NCBI GenBank assembly: GCA_023091735.1
Contig: JALKBU010000609.1
Span: forward strand, 1-31,036
Length of the DNA: 31,036 nt
Direction of reading: 5' to 3'
Source of the DNA: Trichomonas tenax
Lineage: Eukaryota > Parabasalia > Trichomonadida > Trichomonadidae
The first letter of the stretch is position 1. The number at the start of each line of letters is the position of its first letter. A program made the position numbers and the translations under genes. Shown here one piece after another: positions 1 through 8,224 of this stretch. Under the pieces are notes generated by a model, which saw only the letters and a program-made list of their open reading frames with translations, made no database searches and was not told the DNA's origin.

Positions 1-132
1 GTTTTCTTACCAATTAGGTATATGCTCGTTGATGATAGAGTTGTGGCTCGTCAACAACACTAACCTGGATGTATTGGTTAGACTACAAAGATATTTATGA
101 CACTTTTTATAAAGGTGACAATTTGCCTGTGT

Positions 133-186
133 AAAAAGTGACAATTTATTTATAAAAGTGACTTTAAGGCTCGCCCGTCACTTTTT
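133..186 (+). promoter_or_regulatory. Cluster of AAAAGTGAC boxes upstream of legumain gene
   Basis: Two forward boxes (133-142 AAAAAGTGAC, 154-162 AAAAGTGAC) are followed by one inverted copy (177-186 GTCACTTTTT). The same box recurs upstream of at least seven other genes in the window, which is why I read it as a promoter element. Its function is inferred. The signal-peptide start of the protease gene lies 149 bp downstream of the last copy; an in-frame ATG also occurs at 188. Confidence 0.45.
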
Positions 187-334
187 GATGTTCACTTTTG
201 TCATAGACTCCTTGAAAACCTATGTTTCCGCGGTTTTTGGATTCTATGGGTTACGAGAGACCCAAAAATACAAATTGTGGATTTATCTTAAATGCGTCAA
301 AAACAAATTTTTGACGTCAGATCTACTTGTCAAA

Positions 335-1477
335 ATGTTTCTTTTCCTCTCTTTAGCCTCATGCACCAAATTTGCGATATTATTTGCGGGTTCGAAAGAC
401 TGGAGTAACTACAGACATCAGGCTGACGTGTTTTATATGTACAAAATACTAAAAGACCACGGTTTTGATGACGATCACATCTCACTGTGGGCATACAACG
501 ATATCGTGTACAACGACCTCAATCCATACAAGGGGCAGGTGTTCCACACACTAAATAACTCAAACATTTACCCTGGTGATGATAAAATTGATGTCAAAGG
601 TAACGACGTCAATGGAAATAACTTCGTTAAGTACTTGAAGGACATGAACACAACATCTGAAGACGACATTTACTTCTACTACAATGATCACGGAGGTCCG
701 AACGTCCTCGCCATTCCAGTGGGATTGCCGATGACAACATATCAGGTCGCTAACACTATACAGACGATGAACAAGATGAAGAAGTACAGGAGGATGCTGT
801 TTATTGTGGAAGCATGCTACTCAGGTTGCTTGAAGGACTCTGTCTTCCCAGATAACGTAGCAATCATCACTGCTTCGATGTGCAACCAATCAAGTTACTC
901 GGCAGTGAAGAACAGGTGGGTCGAGGATAACTACATGTCAAATGAATTCTCTGCACACACGTTCCTTCAGATAGAGTCGAACCCTCAGCACACAGTTCAA
1001 TCTCTCTTTGACGCAGTAAGAGATAAGATGGCGCTCTCAACACCAACAATTATTGGAAACCTTCGCGACGCTAAGATCGCTGATTTCATTGGTGTAGGTC
1101 CTAAGAGCAGTATCAGACGTCAAGCCTTTAGCAATCATCAGGAGAATGAAGAAATTGTCAACGCTGTTATCAATGCGCCGAGGAAGATACGCCAAGAGTA
1201 TAATATCTTCGAAGAGAAACAGAGAAACCTCACACGCAAACTTTCTGTTTCTGTGAAGTCCATAGTCAATAAAGTTGCCGGCGATCGCTCAGAATACTTT
1301 ATAAATAAGATCGAGGTTGGAGATGTTGAAAAATGTTACTCTCCAGTCATTGAGAGATTTTTCGAGAAGTTCGGAGAATTTAACCAAAACGACGGACACC
1401 TTATCATGCCTCTAAAGGCACTATGCTCAAAGTTTGATTCAAAACCAATAATTGATGCAATAGAATCTATTCTCTAA
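335..1477 (+). CDS. Legumain-like cysteine endopeptidase (family C13)
   Basis: Predicted secreted or lysosomal asparaginyl endopeptidase of clan CD, cleaving after Asn/Asp. From the ATG at 335 the protein is 380 aa. Residues 1-10 are hydrophobic and form a short signal peptide directly before the family's first core strand (FAILFAGSKDW). Catalytic residues are visible: His119 in YYNDHGG and Cys161 in EACYSGC, the standard C13 pair. The region after about residue 270 corresponds in length to the C-terminal activation prodomain and ends with a helical segment. The reading frame stays open upstream to 158, with another in-frame ATG at 188, but those 49-59 residues would bury the signal peptide, so I prefer 335. 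The catalytic fold is shared with GPI8/PIG-K of the GPI transamidase; the absence of a C-terminal membrane segment favours legumain. The TAA stop lies in TAAAA, a trichomonad-like polyadenylation context. Confidence 0.88.
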   Translation: MFLFLSLASCTKFAILFAGSKDWSNYRHQADVFYMYKILKDHGFDDDHISLWAYNDIVYNDLNPYKGQVFHTLNNSNIYPGDDKIDVKGNDVNGNNFVKYLKDMNTTSEDDIYFYYNDHGGPNVLAIPVGLPMTTYQVANTIQTMNKMKKYRRMLFIVEACYSGCLKDSVFPDNVAIITASMCNQSSYSAVKNRWVEDNYMSNEFSAHTFLQIESNPQHTVQSLFDAVRDKMALSTPTIIGNLRDAKIADFIGVGPKSSIRRQAFSNHQENEEIVNAVINAPRKIRQEYNIFEEKQRNLTRKLSVSVKSIVNKVAGDRSEYFINKIEVGDVEKCYSPVIERFFEKFGEFNQNDGHLIMPLKALCSKFDSKPIIDAIESIL

Positions 1478-1529
1478 AATTGTCAATACTTTTTTTTTCT
1501 ATTACTATACATAGGCTTTTTAAAGGCTC

Positions 1530-1556
1530 GTCAACACTATATGATATAGTGTTGAC
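1530..1556. repeat. Perfect 12-bp inverted repeat with 3-nt loop
   Basis: GTCAACACTATA at 1530-1541 is mirrored exactly by TATAGTGTTGAC at 1545-1556, with TGA between. It sits 53 bp after the legumain stop and 126 bp before the eS26 start. It could fold as a hairpin in RNA (3'-end signal) or serve as a dimeric protein site. The sequence alone does not decide. Confidence 0.6.
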
Positions 1557-1653
1557 CTTAAGTTGAATGATTTCAAAATAATGTCAAAAATTAGTGTCAT
1601 AATGTCAAAATTATTTTGTCACTTTTCAAAATTCTCGAATTTGGAATTGAGTG

Positions 1654-1663
1654 AAAAAGTGAC
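1654..1663 (+). promoter_or_regulatory. AAAAAGTGAC box in the eS26 promoter
   Basis: The box ends 18 bp before the eS26 ATG. A second, inverted copy (GTCACTTTT) lies at 1618-1626. The last bases before the ATG read TTTCACATG; TCACA fits a trichomonad TCA+1(Y)(W) initiator, which would leave an extremely short leader. The promoter role is inferred from recurrence in the window. Confidence 0.45.
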
Positions 1664-1681
1664 GATTGGTCCGCCTTTCAC

Positions 1682-2035
1682 ATGCCAGTCAAGAGGAGGA
1701 ATCATGGCCGTTCTAAGATGAACCGTGGCCACACAAAGTGCGTCAACTGCATGAACTGCGGCCGCCAGACACCAAAGGATAAGGCCATCACACGTTTCGC
1801 AATCAGGAATATGGTCGAGGCTTCATCCGCTAAGGATGTTTCCGATGCCTGCGTCTACCAGGGCTATGAGCTTCCAAAGACATACCAGAAGCAGTACTTT
1901 TGCGTCTCTTGCGCTGTCCACAGACACGTTGTCCGCCCACGTAACGTTAACGTTCGCCGCAACCGTGTCCCACTCTTCCTCAAGCTCAGGTTAGAGAAGG
2001 CCGAGCAGCGTGCTCAGCAGCGTAGGCAAGAATAA
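1682..2035 (+). CDS. RPS26: 40S ribosomal protein eS26
   Basis: Component of the small ribosomal subunit near the mRNA exit channel and the 18S rRNA 3' end. The 117-aa product matches the family from its first residues (basic N-terminus with RRNHGRSK-type sequence) to its basic tail. Four zinc-ligand cysteines are present as two CxxC pairs: Cys20/Cys23 (KCVNC) and Cys74/Cys77 (FCVSC). The conserved block PKDKAITRFAIRNMVEA lies at about 31-47. Length is normal (human about 115 aa). Codon use is strongly biased to C-ending and preferred codons, as expected for a highly expressed gene. The stop is in a TAAAT context. Confidence 0.97.
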   Translation: MPVKRRNHGRSKMNRGHTKCVNCMNCGRQTPKDKAITRFAIRNMVEASSAKDVSDACVYQGYELPKTYQKQYFCVSCAVHRHVVRPRNVNVRRNRVPLFLKLRLEKAEQRAQQRRQE

Positions 2036-2275
2036 ATAATTTTGAATAAAAATCAGAATACTTGAAAATCAAAAATGCGTAGCGGACCAAAATATCAACG
2101 ATTCGACTTCTTAGTATCAACCAAATGAACTTTACAAAATTTACTTCATTTGATTGTACTAGAACCGATATCAAAAATTATATTTTGTCTAATTCTTGTT
2201 TTTCAGAATTTTTCTCCTTACAGCAGATCTCTATATTGTTGAAATGAAACAGATTCGATCAATTTATTCATCTGA

Positions 2276-2283
2276 CATGTAAA
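2276..2283 (+). promoter_or_regulatory. CATGTAAA box before bromodomain gene
   Basis: TGACATGTAAATATAT at 2273-2288 repeats, base for base, the element at 14322-14337 in the array upstream of the three-pass membrane protein gene. It lies 44 bp before the ATG at 2328. Likely a transcription factor site, by recurrence only. Confidence 0.35.
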
Positions 2284-2327
2284 TATATAAATATGCAATG
2301 TAAATTGTGTTATTTGTCAGATATTTA

Positions 2328-2996
2328 ATGGAACAAGAGCAATTAAATAAGTGCTTTGATATTATGAAGAAACTTCTAGAGACGCCATGCACGGGCCCAT
2401 TTAAACGTATATATGAGGAGAAGATTCCTCGTTACACAGAACTTATTAAATATCCAAGAGATCTTGTTCGTATCTATCAGCGCTTGGAAAGACACGAATA
2501 CCAAACAGTCAAAGAATGGAAGAAAGATGTCAATCTTGTTTGGGACAATGCTGTTAAATTTAACCGCGAAAACGATTATGGAAAGCTTGCACACTACGCA
2601 AAGCATTTCTTCAACAAACTATATCACCAGAAATTCATGAGAATTGAGAAAATAGCGGAAAAAGCAATAGAATTAGAAAAAGAAATTGATAGAATTCTTT
2701 CTGATTGTCCAGCACGTCATTATCCTGGTCTCAAGCCACTTTTGACGCTGAAGCCGAAGTCTGAATCAAAACATCAGGAACTTATCAACGAGATTTACCA
2801 AAATATCATTCGTTTTACAGATGCTGATTCGCAGCGTAAAATGTTTACATTGCTGAGGATGTACTATCCAGACATTGGAGATAATCCAATTGTTGCTGAG
2901 AAGAACCCAGAATTGAGAGTCACAGTGAGTTTGGAGTCACTTCCAACTAAAACTCTTGAAGCCCTCAAGGAATTTATATCTAATAATCCGAAGTAA
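2328..2996 (+). CDS. Bromodomain-NET (BET-like) protein, first exon or whole gene
   Basis: Chromatin reader predicted to bind acetyl-lysine in histones. From the ATG at 2328 the product is 222 aa if unspliced. Residues about 4-105 are a bromodomain: helices with a YPRDLVRIYQRL-type ZA region and WDNAVKFNREND, in which Asn79 matches the conserved acetyl-lysine-binding Asn. A charged linker (105-150) follows. Residues about 155-220 resemble the NET domain of BET proteins, ending in SLESLPTKTLEALKEFI. It has one bromodomain instead of the two of animal BETs, which is common in protists. The stop codon TAA overlaps a GTAAGT sequence at 2993, and a matching 3' splice site restores an open frame, so the protein may continue for 47 residues (see the separate entries). 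The open frame also extends upstream to a GTG at 2307, but the ATG at 2328 is the natural start. Confidence 0.85.
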   Translation: MEQEQLNKCFDIMKKLLETPCTGPFKRIYEEKIPRYTELIKYPRDLVRIYQRLERHEYQTVKEWKKDVNLVWDNAVKFNRENDYGKLAHYAKHFFNKLYHQKFMRIEKIAEKAIELEKEIDRILSDCPARHYPGLKPLLTLKPKSESKHQELINEIYQNIIRFTDADSQRKMFTLLRMYYPDIGDNPIVAEKNPELRVTVSLESLPTKTLEALKEFISNNPK

Positions 2997-3156
2997 GTTA
3001 AATTTGTTCAGATATATTTTATTTTAATATTTATTTTTGTTATTTTGATTAAAAATCTATACAGAGTCAATCATGTGCGTTTAGGCGTTCGGTGTTCTTT
3101 TAGTGTATTATAAACAATATTGAAATAAAATATTATTTAATTTCATTCTTTCTTAG
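2993..3156 (+). other. Candidate spliceosomal intron (164 nt)
   Basis: It starts with GTAAGT inside the bromodomain gene's stop region and ends in a pyrimidine-rich tract with TTCTTAG. Removing it joins AA to T, making an Asn codon, and continues in frame for 47 residues to TAA at 3298. It lacks the ACTAACACACAG-type 3' signal known from Trichomonas vaginalis introns, so it is a hypothesis. Confidence 0.45.
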
Positions 3157-3298
3157 TGAATTAAAACTTCAATTCTTGATGCTAATTGGTCAGTATGCTG
3201 CTAGAGACAGTAAACCATTAAAAAAAATATATTATTTTTTACAATATGTTGTATTAAGCATCACCAGAGATTTACAAGACAAGATTTCTAATAAATAA
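3157..3298 (+). CDS. Candidate second exon of bromodomain-NET gene
   Basis: This is an open frame of 46 full codons plus the base completing the junction Asn, ending at TAA (3296-3298). The predicted peptide (NELKLQFLMLIGQYA... ending in RDLQDKISNK) is helix-like with regularly spaced leucines and isoleucines, and gives a 268-aa protein in total. Chance openness of this length in such AT-rich DNA is unlikely but not excluded. Without splicing this segment would be 3' untranslated DNA. Confidence 0.4.
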
Positions 3299-3323
3299 AC
3301 AATTGGATAATTCAAACAATGCT

Positions 3324-4316
3324 TCAAATCGATTGAGTGATTTTTCTAATTCTCTCGGGGATGTATTTAGAAACAAAACCTAAGACAGGATCAATTTTCT
3401 CAAGTCCTGGATAGCCGCAGAGAGAAAGGCCAGTAAGAGAAAAGTGTGTATGTAAAAGATCAGGTTGAGCTGTGCTATTTGATCTGAATCTTCCACGTCC
3501 GCAGTAGTTACTGAAGATAAACGCTTTGAGTCTCTCTGTGTCAACGAAATCGTCGAACCAACCGAGAGTTGTCAATGGAGCGCCAATCCAGAAAGAATAG
3601 CATGTATCTGTAAGCTTGTGTGTGCGGCCGTTGAAGCCATCATCCTGTCTCTGGGAGAACCAATAAGCTAGTGCGCGTTTATCTTTGATTTTATCAATAG
3701 CTCCCCAAATTTTAAGGATTGAGATAGCGCAATATGTAGCTCCTCCGTGTGCTTCCTGTCCTGGTTCGTGTGCGAAGCCGCCTTCGTAATTCTGGCACGA
3801 CAAAACATAATTAACAGCTGCATCAACATCAATGTCACCATTAGAGCCGAGCATCAAGCAGATAGCAGCGGCACAGAACACGAAGCGAACATCATCCTCC
3901 GAACCGAGGTGATGAGCTCTAAATGAGCCCGATGGAAGTTGGAGAGATTTAATATCAGTGAGAATGCGATCTTTCTCAACCCTCGACAAGTCATCGCCGA
4001 GGAGAATCAAAGTAGCGAGAGCGCAGAATGTCATTGTGATGTGAGATTCTTCAACGCGATTTGAAGGTGTCTCGTGAACGCAGGATGGCCTAAATCCTCC
4101 AGCGAGTGGCTCATGGACCTGCTGCTTGTATATCCATTCGATGAGCTTGTTTTTCTGTTCCTGATCGATGCTATCGAGTCCACCAAGTAATGCGAGCGAA
4201 TTTACACAGAAATACGCAAGATTACAAAGAACAATTTCCTGCTGCTCAAGTTCTGATGGCAATCCTTTGAGAATTGAGCTGAAAAAATTGATGCAGTCTG
4301 AAAAGTTTAACTCCAT
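3324..4316 (-). CDS. PGGT1B: Geranylgeranyltransferase type I beta subunit
   Basis: Catalytic beta subunit of protein prenyltransferase GGTase-I, which attaches geranylgeranyl to CaaX-box GTPases of the Rho/Rac/Rap type in the cytosol together with the shared alpha subunit (not seen here). The 330-aa product is built of alpha-alpha barrel repeats. Zinc ligands are visible: Asp237 and Cys239 in TDTCYSFW and His289 in PDLLHTHF. The segment SHITMTFCALATLILLGDDLSR and the GSEDDVRFVFCAA block match GGTase-I beta more closely than farnesyltransferase or Rab GGTase beta. The protein is slightly shorter than the human enzyme, lacking its C-terminal extension. The ATG has an AAAAGTGAC box ending 8 bp upstream. 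The downstream bromodomain gene is convergent. Confidence 0.88.
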   Translation of the reverse strand: MELNFSDCINFFSSILKGLPSELEQQEIVLCNLAYFCVNSLALLGGLDSIDQEQKNKLIEWIYKQQVHEPLAGGFRPSCVHETPSNRVEESHITMTFCALATLILLGDDLSRVEKDRILTDIKSLQLPSGSFRAHHLGSEDDVRFVFCAAAICLMLGSNGDIDVDAAVNYVLSCQNYEGGFAHEPGQEAHGGATYCAISILKIWGAIDKIKDKRALAYWFSQRQDDGFNGRTHKLTDTCYSFWIGAPLTTLGWFDDFVDTERLKAFIFSNYCGRGRFRSNSTAQPDLLHTHFSLTGLSLCGYPGLEKIDPVLGFVSKYIPERIRKITQSI

Positions 4317-4324
4317 TATAATTT

Positions 4325-4333
4325 GTCACTTTT
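4325..4333 (-). promoter_or_regulatory. AAAAGTGAC box upstream of PGGT1B
   Basis: Read on the minus strand this is AAAAGTGAC, ending 8 bp before the ATG. This is the closest spacing seen in the window and implies a very short leader if the box is a core promoter element. Confidence 0.45.
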
Positions 4334-5160
4334 ATTCTTCTGTTTTGTAAAATTGTCGTGTAAAGTGTCGAAATTAGAATTCTGACATTTGAATATTGTT
4401 TTGATCTTTCAACAATCAGTATTGTAAATATATATAAAATATACGCCACATTTTTGGAATTCTCCATTAAATCATATATTATTTCCATATTTTTAATAAA
4501 AACGTAGTTTTAATCGAGTATATTTTGAGATACTCGAATCTAGAATTATTTTTCGATTATAGTAACATGTTATATATCCATTCTGTGTGCTGAATCCGAA
4601 TATCGCAATTATTTTTTCCTAAAGCGTGTTTCACGAATGTCTCGACAAAATAATTTATGAAAAAATCCTTTCCTCTCAAATTTTCAATAAGTTACCAAAA
4701 TCAATTGTTCGGTCTAATTTCATAACCTACAGACTTTTTAAAGTTCAATAAGTTATAGGTAAGCTTCGCTCAATTCTAAAACCGGCGCAAAAAAAAGAAA
4801 AGGAAAAAGTGTAATTTTTAGAATAAGGTTCCCTATTTTCTTTCATTTTCCTTACAAGTTACTTGAACTTTCAAAAATCAGCAAAATTCAACTTTAGCGA
4901 TTTCGTATCTATCATCCATTCGGATATCTGTGCTTGATTTCGGAGCTCAGTCGCTGCAATTTTATATCTTTTAAATATATTTATTCCTTCACCTCATTTA
5001 TTTCTATAAATTACTTTAGAGGCTCATCGAGCATGATATATATTCGCATATTCCATTACATAGTACTTCACATTTCCAATACACATGTAGATCTTGCTGA
5101 TAACCTTATTTATATCTCGATTTTTCACAATTTTTGCAGTTTTTATCTAAACAAAACTGA

Positions 5161-5177
5161 CATGTAAACTTTACATG
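5161..5177. promoter_or_regulatory. Palindromic CATGTAAA site
   Basis: CATGTAAA and TTTACATG flank a single C, giving a perfect 8-1-8 inverted repeat. The half-site equals the CAYGTAAA box that forms an array at 14278-14372 and appears at 2276. It is probably a site for a dimeric DNA-binding protein. It is 860 bp from the nearest start codon (PGGT1B). Confidence 0.4.
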
Positions 5178-5493
5178 ACATAGCGTTTTTAACACGAGCA
5201 TAACATAACGTTAAATGCTTGTTTTATTATAATTTTAATGTGAAATCAATTAAACATATTTCATTGCTGTTTCTGTATGAGATTTAATTTAATTTTGTTG
5301 TCATTATGATATTGGATTAATCAATCTCATTTCTTCATCATTTTGATTAAAACGTCAGTATATTCTGTTATTAAGATGCGATCAATAAAGTGCATTCAAT
5401 TTTTTATCAAACACATTGTAAACATCAACTTGAAAGTCATTGAACATTCAAATTGTATCATCATGATTATGTGACATAAATCACATCAAATCA

Positions 5494-5613
5494 TCTTTAT
5501 TACATTAAATCAATGGCTCACACTCTATATTCTTTATTATATTAAACCAATCAGTCGCGTGTGATCATGATTGCTTTGATATTACCTAATCATCCTTAAT
5601 ATATAAAATCAAT
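5494..5613 (+). repeat. Three copies of a 21-bp box
   Basis: The units begin TCTTTATTA (first two) or TCCTTAATA (third) and end in TCAAT or CCAAT. Copies at 5494 and 5531 agree at 19 of 21 bases; the copy at 5593 agrees with the second at about 17 of 21. Spacing is irregular (37 and 62 bp), so this is not a simple satellite. Confidence 0.45.
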
Positions 5614-6255
5614 TTATATCATCCAATAATCACAAAAATTAAGTCTCAAAAAATCGTTTGATTTTGATCATCAAAAGATGGAAATAAGAAAAGCTGCCTA
5701 TTAACATAAACCCAAGGGACTGCAGTTGCTAAGGCAATAACAACATTATAATTAGATTAAGTGAGCCATCATGTTTTCTTTTTCATGAGTTTTCTTTACA
5801 AATAATTTCTTGTTTTTTATTGATTTTGTTTATGTTCCTAAATCATTGAATTGATTCGCATATAGATTTAACTTTGTAGCTATATAATTCTGGTCAACTA
5901 CTGCCTTGATTAGTTAAATAAATTTGAAATTTTAAAATTTTATTTAAAAACCAAGAAATGAACTGTAATATGAATGCTTTGGCTACATATATAATGATGT
6001 CAAAGTATCATTGTATTATTTTAAAATTTTTGTTATATGAATATTAATTTCTCTACAGTTGATTTGGTATTTAAAAAATAGCATCCATGTTCACAGAGGA
6101 TAATAACTATTATATGTTTGTTTACTACATCGAATTTAGAAAAAAAAATATTTAGCAATTGTGCGATTAAATAAACTATTTAGAAAAAACATATGGGTGG
6201 CGAAATAGAATTTTCAAATTGAGAGCTAGCTCCCATGAAAATTAAATTAGTTTTT

Positions 6256-6582
6256 CTATTTGCGAACTCTATTTTTAAAATCAGTGATTATTTTATAAGT
6301 GTTCTCGTTTGTTGCGAGTTCTAGGTACTTTTCAAGATGTAATTGGAAAGGAATATGATAAAGAAACGGATTATTATAGATAATCTTGAAGATTTCGTCA
6401 ACAGAGTAACCATACATATTAGAAGAAGCGAAGTCGAGACATGATTTTGTAATAAATGTCGCAAGCAAAATATTTTGCTGCTCGGTTGAATTAAACGACG
6501 CGAGGGCATCGTAAACGATCCTGGGTTCAACTTGGTCAGGTTTATTCGCCAAAGGATCAAGGATACTCGTTAAGTTCTGCAT
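6256..6582 (-). CDS. Small uncharacterised protein, divergent to MCRS1-like gene
   Basis: The 108-aa product starts MQNLTSILDPLANKPDQVEP. The frame stays open further upstream to 6777, but that part lies antisense inside the well-supported MCRS1-like gene, so I start at the ATG at 6580-6582. The protein is predicted all-helical, with no signal peptide, membrane segment or cysteine pairs. I recognise no family. Its start codon is only 29 bp from the divergent MCRS1-like start, so the two genes must share a promoter. Whether they act together in a chromatin complex is only a guess. A chance open frame is possible, but 108 codons in AT-rich DNA with a protein-like composition argues for a real gene. 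Confidence 0.6.
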   Translation of the reverse strand: MQNLTSILDPLANKPDQVEPRIVYDALASFNSTEQQNILLATFITKSCLDFASSNMYGYSVDEIFKIIYNNPFLYHIPFQLHLEKYLELATNENTYKIITDFKNRVRK

Positions 6583-6596
6583 TAATAAAAAATAAT

Positions 6597-6606
6597 AAAA
6601 AGTGCC
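6597..6606 (+). promoter_or_regulatory. AAAAAGTGCC variant box in divergent promoter
   Basis: One-base variant of the recurrent AAAAAGTGAC box, placed between the two divergent start codons (6582 and 6612) and ending 5 bp before the plus-strand ATG. It must serve one or both genes if it is a promoter element. Confidence 0.35.
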
Positions 6607-6611
6607 AATAA

Positions 6612-7556
6612 ATGAGTGAGAACGAACATCGACCGTGGACAGCTGAAGAAGATGCATTTTGTGTGTGGTGTTTCTTATGTGCTCCTGTTGCTTCATTCCC
6701 CTCATTTGTTGATATACCTGGAAATCGCACACCAGCGCAAATTTTGGATCATTTCTTAACAATGATAAAGCAACCATTGCTTTTGGAGCGCGTCAGACAG
6801 TTCTGCAGCAACAACATATGTCAATTTCGTGATCAAATTCCATTCTCTCCGATAGAAGATTATTATCTTGTGAATTCTCTTCGATTAGAGAACACTTCTG
6901 ATGTATCAAAGGTCACAAAAACGTTCGGAAATTACTTCCACATTAGCAGAACACTCGCACAACTACGAGCAAGGCTGTTTACACTTAGTATTGCTGGAAA
7001 AATGCATTATCCAGAGCAATTAGAGGAATTCAAGACATTTAAGAAGCAGATACTCGAGAAATACACAGAGGATCAATTAGAACAAATAGCAAACACTGTT
7101 GATCAACTCACACCATATTTCGTTGAAAAGGCGAAATCGGAGCCATTTATTGCAGAACTAGAAAGAGTTATGAATGATATTGATGAGAAGACTCAGAATT
7201 CTTTCGGAAGAGGTGAATATGCTGCTTTAGTAGGAAAATTAGGACCATTGAAAATTAACATAGCGAAATCTGTTATTGGACGCAGTTCTCAGTTTATTGG
7301 TGTTGATGTCGATCTCACACAATACCGTATACAGACAGTTTCTAGAAGACATGCAGAGATAAAACTTTGCAACGATTTAAAGTTCTATATCGAGTGTTTG
7401 GGCTCCAATATTATCATCAATGGTACGGTATTACGTACAGGTGAGAAATCTGTACTCTATCATCGCGATATTATCGATATTGGCGGATGCTTGTTTATAT
7501 TTTTCCAGAACACAGAATTGTTTAAGAAGATTCATGAATCCAGCAATAAAGAATGA
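6612..7556 (+). CDS. MCRS1: Microspherule protein 1-like (SANT/MCRS_N plus FHA)
   Basis: Homologue of the FHA protein MCRS1, a subunit of INO80 and NSL-type chromatin complexes in animals; expected to be nuclear. The 314-aa product begins with a SANT-like block (RPWTAEEDAFCVWCFLC) and an MCRS N-terminal-like helical region to about residue 130. A charged linker follows, then an FHA domain at about 215-300 with the typical motifs: GR at 223-224 (VIGRSS), SRRH at 244-247, and Asn in LGSNIIINGT. The element VDVDLT before SRRH matches the IDVDLS signature of animal MCRS1. The protein is shorter than the human one (about 460 aa), having lost the low-complexity N-terminus. The start is fixed by MSENE and by the divergent neighbour only 29 bp away. 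Confidence 0.8.
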   Translation: MSENEHRPWTAEEDAFCVWCFLCAPVASFPSFVDIPGNRTPAQILDHFLTMIKQPLLLERVRQFCSNNICQFRDQIPFSPIEDYYLVNSLRLENTSDVSKVTKTFGNYFHISRTLAQLRARLFTLSIAGKMHYPEQLEEFKTFKKQILEKYTEDQLEQIANTVDQLTPYFVEKAKSEPFIAELERVMNDIDEKTQNSFGRGEYAALVGKLGPLKINIAKSVIGRSSQFIGVDVDLTQYRIQTVSRRHAEIKLCNDLKFYIECLGSNIIINGTVLRTGEKSVLYHRDIIDIGGCLFIFFQNTELFKKIHESSNKE

Positions 7557-7714
7557 TTATTTGTATAATAAAACATCTATATAAAGTAATACAAATATAT
7601 ATTTTCTAAATTTAAAATTGATGGATCAACATTAACAACGATCGTAATATATTTAAAAATATATTGATTTTTTGAGCCGTTTATTGAGCGAGAGAAATTT
7701 AAAAAAATTAAAAT

Positions 7715-8224
7715 TTAAACTAAGATCTTCAAGTACTCTTCTGAGCAGTTACGAGCGCGCTTTGTGAGTGTAATCTTCATATCAGAGAGTTCCTTATCAA
7801 CATCAGTTAAGAATGTGATGATGAACTCAATAAGCTTAGATAAGATCATCTGTTCGGTATGGATGTTAGTAACGAGGAATGAAATATCATAACCTGGGAG
7901 AGGCTTTCTACGAATGATGCGGAATTGGTCAGCACGCTGTGCAATGAAGCGCATGAACATTTTAGCGAGAAGTCTATCGACATCATCAATCTGCTTTACT
8001 TTGACAGAAATACGGACACTGTTGATTGATGTCTCGATGTAAACTTTTTCGTATTGTGAGCGAGTAATTGTTAATGGTCTTGCGATAACTTCTGGTGTTT
8101 TTCCGATTTCGATTTCTGGCTTGTTTTGGCGCTCGATTTCCTGAGAGGCGAAGTTGCGAAGGCAAAGAGCGGCTTGGAGTGTCCTACGGATGGCTGCTAA
8201 GTAAGAAGCAAGAGGATTGGACAT
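7715..8224 (-). CDS. ARPC4: Actin-related protein 2/3 complex subunit 4
   Basis: Core structural subunit (p20) of the Arp2/3 complex, which nucleates branched actin filaments. ARPC4 pairs with ARPC2 to hold Arp2 and Arp3 and contact the mother filament. The 169-aa product is colinear with the family (human 168 aa). It starts with MSNPLASYLAAIRRTLQAALCLRNFASQ, then carries the conserved ARPLTITRSQYEKVYIETSINSVRIS block, the KQIDDVDRLLAKMFMRFIAQRA helix and the GYDISFLVTN strand. No residue looks anomalous. A coronin-7-like gene 3 kb away serves the same actin system. Confidence 0.96.
   Translation of the reverse strand: MSNPLASYLAAIRRTLQAALCLRNFASQEIERQNKPEIEIGKTPEVIARPLTITRSQYEKVYIETSINSVRISVKVKQIDDVDRLLAKMFMRFIAQRADQFRIIRRKPLPGYDISFLVTNIHTEQMILSKLIEFIITFLTDVDKELSDMKITLTKRARNCSEEYLKILV

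Larger units (their letters stand above)
4334..6255. other. Gene-free AT-rich region with short repeats
   Basis: I find no ATG-started reading frame that looks coding. Two things stand out: a palindrome CATGTAAA-C-TTTACATG at 5161-5177, and three copies of a 21-bp box at 5494-5514, 5531-5551 and 5593-5613. The remainder is homopolymer-rich intergenic DNA with no RNA gene I can recognise. Confidence 0.6.

Noticed and set aside
4934..5167. 77-codon plus frame
   Set aside because: Starts with TTG and is low-complexity Ile/Tyr/Phe.
6583..6777. Upstream extension of the small minus-strand protein
   Set aside because: Lies antisense within the MCRS1-like SANT domain, which has clear family support; the internal ATG at 6582 is preferred.
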